Source: Pseudomonadota bacterium
GTDB lineage: Bacteria > Pseudomonadota > Gammaproteobacteria > Burkholderiales > Burkholderiaceae_E
Direction of reading: 5' to 3'
Length of the DNA: 12,940 bases
Assembly: GCA_023389175.1 (NCBI GenBank)
Contig: JAEWEW010000112.1
Coordinates: 1 to 12,940 of the forward strand
Part shown: positions 8,701 to 12,940 of the stretch, piece after piece
How the letters are laid out: every line of letters starts with the position of its first letter
How positions within the stretch are numbered: the first letter of the stretch is position 1
Notes under the pieces: generated by a model
Told to the model about the DNA's origin: nothing
Databases searched by the model: none
What the model saw: only the letters and a program-made list of their open reading frames with translations
Made by a program: the position numbers and the translations under genes

Positions 8701-9579
8701 GACGAGGCATTGCAGCCCGTGGCCGACGCTGCGTCCGAGGCCACGGCTGGAGAGATCGGCGCGGCAGCCAGCCTGACGGCGGTCGCCACGGAAGCGCCTC
8801 CCGTGCAGGGCGAAGCGCGCCTTGCGCCCTGGCACCGCTTCCCGCGCGGCGCTTCCCCCGGCAACTTCCTCCACGACCAGCTCGAGTGGCTGGGAGAGGA
8901 AGGCTTCGGCCTGCAGGCTTCGCCGGAGCTGCAGCAGCAGTTGCTGCGTCGATGCGAGCGCCAGGGCTGGGGCCATCGCGGCGATGACGTCCTCGCGTGG
9001 CTCGGCAAGGCGCTGGCGACGCCGCTGCCACCGCTCGGGATCGCGCTGGATGCGCTGGACGGCCACCTGCCCGAGATGGAATTCTGGCTGCCGAGCGAGG
9101 GCCTTCCATCGCGGCGGATCGATGCCCTCTGCCGTGCCCGCCTGCTGCGCGGCCGGGAACGGCCGGCGCTTCCGGAGCGCGAGCTGCGCGGCCTGCTGAT
9201 GGGCTTCGCTGACCTGGTCTTCGAGCATGCCGGGCGCTACTGGGTGCTGGACTACAAGTCCAACTACCTCGGCAGCAGCGATGGCGACTATGGCGAGGAG
9301 GCGCTGGAGCGGGCGATGGCGGCGCATCGCTACGATGTGCAGGCCGCGCTCTACCTGCTGGCTCTGCACCGGCTGCTGCAGCTGCGCCTGGGTGGAGGCT
9401 ACGACCCGGCTCGACAGCTCGGCGGCGCCATCTACTTCTTCCTGCGCGGCATCGAGGGGCCCACCGGCGGCTGCCACGTGGTGCCGGCCGATCCGGCGCT
9501 GCTCGACGGCATCGATGCGCTACTGCGCGCGAACGACGCGGCGGTGGCGGCACCTCGCGGCCGGAGGAGCGCACCTTGA
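5755..9579 (+). CDS. recB: RecBCD enzyme subunit RecB (3'-5' helicase and nuclease)
   Basis: RecB is an SF1A helicase motor fused to the only nuclease domain of RecBCD; it also loads RecA after Chi. The product has 1274 residues, slightly longer than E. coli (1180). Visible motifs are motif I SAGTGKT (23-29), motif II VDEFQDTSP (from 412), motif III GDPKQAIYGFRGAD (445-458), motif V TVHKAKGLEY (789-798) and motif VI YVAMTRPR (855-862). The nuclease site is complete: His1040 (NFLHDQLEWLG), Asp1153 (GFADLVF), Asp1166 and Lys1168 (LDYKSNYLG), then HRYDVQAALYLLALHR. The spacing between the two aspartates, 13 residues, equals that of E. coli D1067/D1080. The start ATG overlaps the recC stop by 4 bp, suggesting translational coupling. 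Unlike in E. coli, no ptrA lies between recC and recB. The enzyme appears fully active. Confidence 0.98.
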   Translation: MSAPSRLDVLRFPLRGSRLIEASAGTGKTWTIAALYLRLVLGHADPGAGDAAPMRAYLPSEILVMTFTKAATRELSDRIRSRLLEAARCFRGEAQPQQRDAFLAGLIQAYPPGAARAGAAWRLSVAAESMDDAAVHTIDAWCQRMLREHAFDSGCLFDEELLANETAMQTEAAHDYWRQQVYPLQASQLDTALAVWPDVGALTEDARRLLGEAVPQAVLQAAGEEDLGDLIDRLRTERETALAALKQGWAQRAREMQAWLDAQFAANPSPFARGRLQKHHCTRWLESLAAWAADPAAQALDLGKGAEKLTHTCMQEALVAGAKVALPAHFAAFEALVAAVARLRPAQMRSALRLHAAARIRRRLAELKQQAGTFGFADMLARLDEALDETVNGDNARRLRERILDQYPVALVDEFQDTSPVQTRIFDRLYRIADDDPKTALLLIGDPKQAIYGFRGADIYSYLDARRRTAGRHHVLGTNHRSTGSLVAAVNHVFGQAEARPGPGAFMFRADAPGSAPPSQDPLPFIPVDAAGRDETFVTSEGACPAVTLELDEDLASGTIHMRRFAARCAERIVSLLNDPAAGFRRAGGELRRLRPADIAVLVRTGREGDAVKRELRRRNVASVYLSDTESVFGSEEARDLLCWLRAVASPRDARLARAAFATRSVGLSIDALARLAADDAAFDLRSEQLRKLHRVWQEQGVLTMLRQSLHLLELPARWLGTVQGSPDGERKLTNYLHLAELLQKASAQLDGEQALVRWLARQVEAPGTGDDEQIVRLESDADLVKLVTVHKAKGLEYPLVFLPFPYNFRPVGKDDGLVVLPDETGIRRLVMEPTHQQIRAADIERQREDLRLLYVAMTRPRHALWVGLAALQRRGSKACHWHESAVGYLLGGSEAVAADGLHARIAPLVGPCKDIALLPATPADTIGRTQLLPRDDCSPLRPPPDYAADFDRHWSIGSFSALVRALPPAALWASSMAAARDDEALQPVADAASEATAGEIGAAASLTAVATEAPPVQGEARLAPWHRFPRGASPGNFLHDQLEWLGEEGFGLQASPELQQQLLRRCERQGWGHRGDDVLAWLGKALATPLPPLGIALDALDGHLPEMEFWLPSEGLPSRRIDALCRARLLRGRERPALPERELRGLLMGFADLVFEHAGRYWVLDYKSNYLGSSDGDYGEEALERAMAAHRYDVQAALYLLALHRLLQLRLGGGYDPARQLGGAIYFFLRGIEGPTGGCHVVPADPALLDGIDALLRANDAAVAAPRGRRSAP
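9563..9569 (+). promoter_or_regulatory. Ribosome binding site that sets the recD TTG start
   Basis: GGAGGAG lies 6 nt before TTG 9576, inside the last codons of recB. It is the strongest Shine-Dalgarno match in the recCBD operon. It supports the TTG over the next in-frame ATG at 9657, which would remove part of the RecD N-terminal domain. Confidence 0.7.
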
Positions 9580-11645
9580 CTTCGGTGGTGCGCACGCTCG
9601 AGGAATGGCGCGCCCGCGGCTGGCTGCGTCGTCTGGACGGCGCCTTTGCCTGCTTCATGGCGGACCTGTGCCCGGACGCGCCGCCTGTGGTCGTGATGTC
9701 CGCCGCGCTGGTCGCGCACATGGAGGGCCGCGGCCACAGTTGCCTGTCGCTCGACGGGCTGCTGCGCGATCCCGCCTCGCTGCTCGGCTGGACCCCCGAG
9801 GGCTGCGCCGAGCTGCACGCGGTCGCAACCGGTCTCGCGCCGGGCCTGGAGGCGTGGCTCGCGGCCCTGCGCGACAGTCCGCTGGTCTGGGTCGATGACC
9901 CGCAGTCGCGGCCGTCGCGGGCGGACCCGAACCAGCCCCTGGTCCTGCGCGGCGCGAACCTCTACCTGCGGCGCTACTGGCGCTACGAGCAGCAGGTGGC
10001 GGCGCGCGTGCTGGAGCGGGCTGCGGCCACGGTCGACGTGGACGAGCAGAGCGCCCGAAGCTGGCTCGATCGGCTCTTCCCGACCTCGGCTCCGGTGACC
10101 GACGCAGCCGGCATCCGGGAGCAGCCGGCGCGGCCGGTCGACTGGCAGAAGGTGGCCTGCGCGCTGGCGCTGCGAAGCGGCTTGTCCGTGATCACCGGCG
10201 GGCCCGGCACCGGCAAGACCTACACCGCTGCGCGCCTGCTCGCGCTGCTTCTGGCGCTCGATCCGCATCCCGAGCGGCTGCGGGTCGCGATGGCCGCACC
10301 CACCGGAAAGGCTGCGGCACGGCTCAAGCAGTCGATCGACGGCGCGCTGAAGGGTCTGCAGGGGCTGGTCGCGAGGGACCTGCCCCTGGCGAGCCTGGTG
10401 CGCGGCATGGGGCCCGCCCGGACCCTTCATTCGCTGCTCGGCGCGCGACCCGACACGCGCAGGTTCCGCTTCGACGCGGCCAATCCGCTCGAGCTGGATG
10501 TCCTGATCGTCGACGAGGCGTCGATGATCCACCTCGAGATGATGGCCGCGCTGCTGGAGGCCCTGCCTCCGGGCTGCCGGCTGATCCTTCTTGGCGACAA
10601 GGACCAGCTGGCCTCGGTGGAGGCGGGAGCGGTGCTGGGCGAGCTGTGCCGCGACGCCGATCCGGCGCGGTACCGGCCCGAGACCGCCGCGTTCGTCCGG
10701 TCCCTGGCCGACGAAGCGATCCCGGCCGCGTTCCTTGCCGACGGGCCGCCGCTCGCGCAGCGAACGGTCATGCTGCGGACCAGCCGGCGGTTCGGCGACC
10801 GCATCGGCCAGCTGGCGCTGGCCGCGAACGCAGGCGACGTGGAGCGCGCCGGTGCGCTGCTGGCGGATGCGGGAGAAGGCGACCGCGCGCTCGCGTGGCT
10901 CGACGCGAAGTCGGCGGAGGTCGCGGTCGCCGTGGCGGTGCAGGGCCGGCCTGGCGCGCCGGGAGGCTACGGGGAAGCCGGCGGCTACCTGGAGTTGCTG
11001 CGGCAGCGTCCGGAGCCGCGGGGCGACCTTCTCGACGACCAGGCTTTCGACGACTGGGTTGTGCGCGTCCTGCAGGCATTCGAGCGATTCCGCCTGCTCT
11101 GTGCCGTGCACGAAGGCGAATGGGGCACGCAGCAGCTGAACCGGGCGATCGAGCGTGCCCTCGCGGACAAGGGCCTGATCAGCCGCCGCGGCGAGTGGTA
11201 CGAAGGCCGGCCGGTCATGGTGACCCGCAACGACCCCGGCATCGGCGTCTTCAATGGCGACATCGGCATCGTGCTCACGCCTCGCGCGACAACCGGGACC
11301 GGGAGCCAGCCTTCCCGGGCCTACTTCCTCGAAGGCACGTCGACCCGTTCGGTCGGCGTCAGCCGGCTCGCGCATGTCGAGACCGCCTTCGCCCTGACGG
11401 TGCACAAGGCGCAGGGGTCGGAATTCGAGCACACGGCGCTGGTGCTGCCCCAGGCGCCCAGCCGGGTGCTGACGCGTGAGCTGATCTATACCGGGATCAC
11501 GCGGGCACGCGGCGCGTTCACGCTGGTGACCGGCCGTCGGCAGGCGTTCGCCGATGCGCTCGGACAGCGCACCCGACGGTCGAGCGGGCTGCTGGAGTTG
11601 CTACAATGTGAACCGGACGGGCCTCCTCGCATTGCGGCTCGGTGA
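9576..11645 (+). CDS. recD: RecBCD enzyme subunit RecD (5'-3' helicase)
   Basis: RecD is an SF1B helicase that leads on the 5' strand and switches on RecBCD nuclease control. The product has 689 residues (608 in E. coli). It has an N-terminal RecB-binding domain including LVLRGANLYLRRYWRYE, Walker A GGPGTGKT (208-215), AAPTGKAAARL (motif Ia), motif II VDEASM (312-317), GDKDQLASVEAGAVLGE (motif III), RWYEGRPVM-like EWYEGRPVMVTRNDPGIGVF, GDIGI, TVHKAQGSEF (motif V) and TRELIYTGITRARG (motif VI). The start is TTG, overlapping the recB stop as TTGA and preceded by GGAGGAG. The C-terminal core ends around SSGLLELLQ, level with the end of E. coli RecD. The remaining residues (CEPDGPPRIAAR) are encoded by DNA that is also the promoter and 5' part of the 4.5S RNA gene. 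Confidence 0.97.
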   Translation: MTSVVRTLEEWRARGWLRRLDGAFACFMADLCPDAPPVVVMSAALVAHMEGRGHSCLSLDGLLRDPASLLGWTPEGCAELHAVATGLAPGLEAWLAALRDSPLVWVDDPQSRPSRADPNQPLVLRGANLYLRRYWRYEQQVAARVLERAAATVDVDEQSARSWLDRLFPTSAPVTDAAGIREQPARPVDWQKVACALALRSGLSVITGGPGTGKTYTAARLLALLLALDPHPERLRVAMAAPTGKAAARLKQSIDGALKGLQGLVARDLPLASLVRGMGPARTLHSLLGARPDTRRFRFDAANPLELDVLIVDEASMIHLEMMAALLEALPPGCRLILLGDKDQLASVEAGAVLGELCRDADPARYRPETAAFVRSLADEAIPAAFLADGPPLAQRTVMLRTSRRFGDRIGQLALAANAGDVERAGALLADAGEGDRALAWLDAKSAEVAVAVAVQGRPGAPGGYGEAGGYLELLRQRPEPRGDLLDDQAFDDWVVRVLQAFERFRLLCAVHEGEWGTQQLNRAIERALADKGLISRRGEWYEGRPVMVTRNDPGIGVFNGDIGIVLTPRATTGTGSQPSRAYFLEGTSTRSVGVSRLAHVETAFALTVHKAQGSEFEHTALVLPQAPSRVLTRELIYTGITRARGAFTLVTGRRQAFADALGQRTRRSSGLLELLQCEPDGPPRIAAR
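11602..11607 (+). promoter_or_regulatory. -10 box of the ffs (4.5S RNA) promoter, within recD
   Basis: TACAAT (5 of 6 sigma70 bases) ends 8 nt before G11615, the predicted first base of the 4.5S RNA, which is the proper spacing for initiation. The -35 region near 11579-11584 (GTCGAG) is a poor match, so strength may depend on other contacts. The whole element lies inside recD codons. Confidence 0.65.
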
Positions 11646-11713
11646 ACCTGGTCAGATCCGGAAGGAAGCAGCCACAGCCGTCAACCGGAAGTGCCGAGGG
11701 TCGGGCTCGTCCA
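11615..11713 (+). ncRNA. ffs: 4.5S signal recognition particle RNA (bacterial small type)
   Basis: This is the RNA of the signal recognition particle; it binds Ffh and the FtsY receptor to deliver membrane proteins to the translocon. The near-invariant hairpin tip GTCAGATCCGGAAGGAAGCA lies at 11651-11670. Its GGAA tetraloop is at 11660-11663, closed by UCC/GGA, with the conserved symmetric loop below. The ends pair: GGACGGGCC (11615-11623) with GGCTCGTCC (11704-11712), nine pairs including one G-U. The length of about 98 nt fits the Alu-less proteobacterial form. The 5' end coincides with the start predicted from the TACAAT box. The first 31 nt overlap the end of recD. The 3' end is estimated from the stem. 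No U-tract follows, so the RNA is probably processed from, or transcribed into, a dnaX transcript. Placement before dnaX is familiar in betaproteobacteria. Confidence 0.95.
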
Positions 11714-11755
11714 CCCGCCTCTCGGACTGACTGCCTTCCGCTTCCTTCACATCGC

Positions 11756-12940
11756 ATGGTGCAGCAGCCCCCCGGATCACATCAGGTACTGGCTCGGAAA
11801 TGGCGGCCGCGCGATTTCGAGTCGCTGGTCGGTCAGGACACGGTGGTCCGCGCGCTTCGGCACGCGCTCGACAACGACCGCCTGCACCATGCCTACCTGC
11901 TCACCGGCACCCGCGGCGTGGGCAAGACGACCATCGCCCGCATCCTCGCCAAGGCGCTCAATTGCGAGGAGGGCGTCTCGTCGCGGCCTTGCGGGCGCTG
12001 CAGCGCCTGTGTCGGCGTGGACCAGGGCCGGTTTCCCGATTACGTCGAGATGGATGCCGCCTCCAACCGCAAGGTGGAGGAGATGACGCCGGTACTGGAG
12101 AACGCGGCATACGCGCCCAGCGTCGGCCGCTTCAAGGTCTTCGTCATCGACGAGGTCCACATGCTTTCCAGCCACGCCTTCAACGCGATGCTGAAGACGC
12201 TGGAGGAGCCGCCCGGGCATGTCGTCTTCGTGCTGGCCACCACGGATCCGCAGAAGGTGCCGGTGACGGTGCTGTCGCGCTGCATGCAGTTCGGCCTGCG
12301 CAACATGAGCGCGCCCGCGGTCGCGGGCCACCTCGCCCGGGTCCTGGAGGCCGAGCAGGTGGCGTTCGAGGCGCCGGCGCTGGACCTGCTGGGGCGCGCG
12401 GCCGCCGGCAGCATGCGCGATGCGCTGTCGCTGCTGGACCAGGCGATCGCGCTCGGCGGCGGCTCGGTATCGCTGGCCGCCGTGCGGGAGATGCTCGGGA
12501 CGGTGGACAGCGAGGTGGTCGCGCAGCTCCTCGGCCTGCTCGCCGACGGCAGCCCGGCGCCGCTGGTCGCGCTGGCCGACGAAATGGCCGCCACCAACGC
12601 CCCGTTCGGCCAGGTGCTCACCACGCTGGCAGCCGCGTTGCAGCGGGTGGCGCTCGCCCAGCTGGATCCGTCGCTCGTCGCGGACGACCCGGCCGACGGC
12701 GGGGACGGTGCCACGGTGCGACGGCTGGCGTCCGCAATCACGCCGGAAGAGGTGCAGGTCTGGTACCAGGTGGCGATCCACGGCGCGCGCGACCTGCCGC
12801 TCGCGCCGGATCCGCAGGTCGGATTCACCATGTCGCTGCTGCGCATGCTCGCCTTCAAGGCGGCTGCCCCGCAGGTCGCGGACGGCACGCCGCCAGTGGC
12901 GCGGCCTCGCCCGGCGGCCTCGTCGCCGCCGCCCCGGGCT
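11756..12940 (+). CDS. dnaX: DNA polymerase III tau/gamma subunit, N-terminal 395 residues (cut by window edge)
   Basis: This is the ATPase subunit of the clamp loader, which opens the beta sliding clamp and, as tau, holds the replisome together. The open frame runs without a stop to the last base, so the gene is partial. Visible features are QVLARKWRPRDFESLVGQ (10-27), Walker A GTRGVGKTT (51-59), four zinc-binding cysteines (Cys70, 79, 82, 85), the motif AASNRKVEEM (101-110), Walker B FVIDEVHML (129-137), KTLEEPP, sensor 1 LATTDPQKVPVTVLSRC with the SRC arginine finger, and SMRDALSLLDQAI (sensor 2). The end (VARPRPAASSPPPRA) is the start of the Pro/Ala-rich linker. A gamma-producing frameshift site, if present, would lie beyond the window. 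ATG 11756 gives a nine-residue leader (MVQQPPGSH) before homology; no Shine-Dalgarno is evident, so the exact start is less sure. Confidence 0.95.
   Translation, partial: MVQQPPGSHQVLARKWRPRDFESLVGQDTVVRALRHALDNDRLHHAYLLTGTRGVGKTTIARILAKALNCEEGVSSRPCGRCSACVGVDQGRFPDYVEMDAASNRKVEEMTPVLENAAYAPSVGRFKVFVIDEVHMLSSHAFNAMLKTLEEPPGHVVFVLATTDPQKVPVTVLSRCMQFGLRNMSAPAVAGHLARVLEAEQVAFEAPALDLLGRAAAGSMRDALSLLDQAIALGGGSVSLAAVREMLGTVDSEVVAQLLGLLADGSPAPLVALADEMAATNAPFGQVLTTLAAALQRVALAQLDPSLVADDPADGGDGATVRRLASAITPEEVQVWYQVAIHGARDLPLAPDPQVGFTMSLLRMLAFKAAAPQVADGTPPVARPRPAASSPPPRA

Noticed and set aside
2516..9477. Very long open frames on the minus strand opposite recC and recB (718, 353 and 1313 codons)
   Set aside because: They lie wholly antisense to recC/recB, whose motifs are complete. 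They are rich in Arg, Ala, Gly, Gln and Asp with no recognisable domain, which is typical of antisense frames in high-GC genes with few stop codons.
9432..11432. 666-codon minus-strand frame opposite recD
   Set aside because: Same low-complexity antisense composition; RecD on the plus strand has all its helicase motifs.
11777..12888. Two minus-strand frames opposite dnaX
   Set aside because: They are shadows of the open dnaX frame, which shows Walker A, zinc-binding and SRC motifs.

Overview
The window is about 12.9 kb of dense, very GC-rich bacterial chromosome that looks like core genome, not an accessory island. The gene families and their order point to a betaproteobacterium, probably Burkholderiales. 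Rho carries the beta-type N-terminus (SELKALHV...QLIEMA) and lies downstream of trxA. The RecBCD genes run recC-recB-recD with no ptrA between them, and the 4.5S RNA gene sits directly before dnaX. The genus cannot be settled from this sequence.

Layout. On the minus strand, reading right to left, are trxA (thioredoxin, 2084-1764), a Rho-independent terminator (1652-1621), a pyrimidine-rich leader of about 240 bp, rho (1332-118, with vestigial upstream codons to 1380), and the first codons of a probable membrane protein that leaves the window at base 1. On the plus strand, diverging from trxA across 158 bp, are recC (2243-5758), recB (5755-9579), recD (9576-11645), ffs (4.5S SRP RNA, about 11615-11713) and the first 395 codons of dnaX (11756 to the window end). 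dnaX is cut by the window edge, so an ORF search that needs a stop codon misses it.

How the genes work together. RecC, RecB and RecD form the RecBCD helicase-nuclease that resects double-strand breaks and loads RecA. Their reading frames overlap by 4 bp at each junction (ATGA, then TTGA), as expected for translationally coupled subunits. ffs has its own promoter, with a TACAAT -10 box inside the last codons of recD. dnaX encodes the tau/gamma clamp-loader subunit of DNA polymerase III. The minus-strand genes cover thiol redox (trxA) and factor-dependent transcription termination (rho).

No mobile element, CRISPR array, toxin-antitoxin pair or defence island was found, and no new multi-gene system. 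The points worth a second look are small. There is an in-frame TAA at codon 12 of the conserved rho reading frame, with conserved Rho residues continuing after it. The recD 3' end overlaps both the promoter and the 5' strand of the 4.5S RNA. The rho leader is C-rich and G-poor, like a Rho loading site. Opposed -10 elements overlap between trxA and recC.
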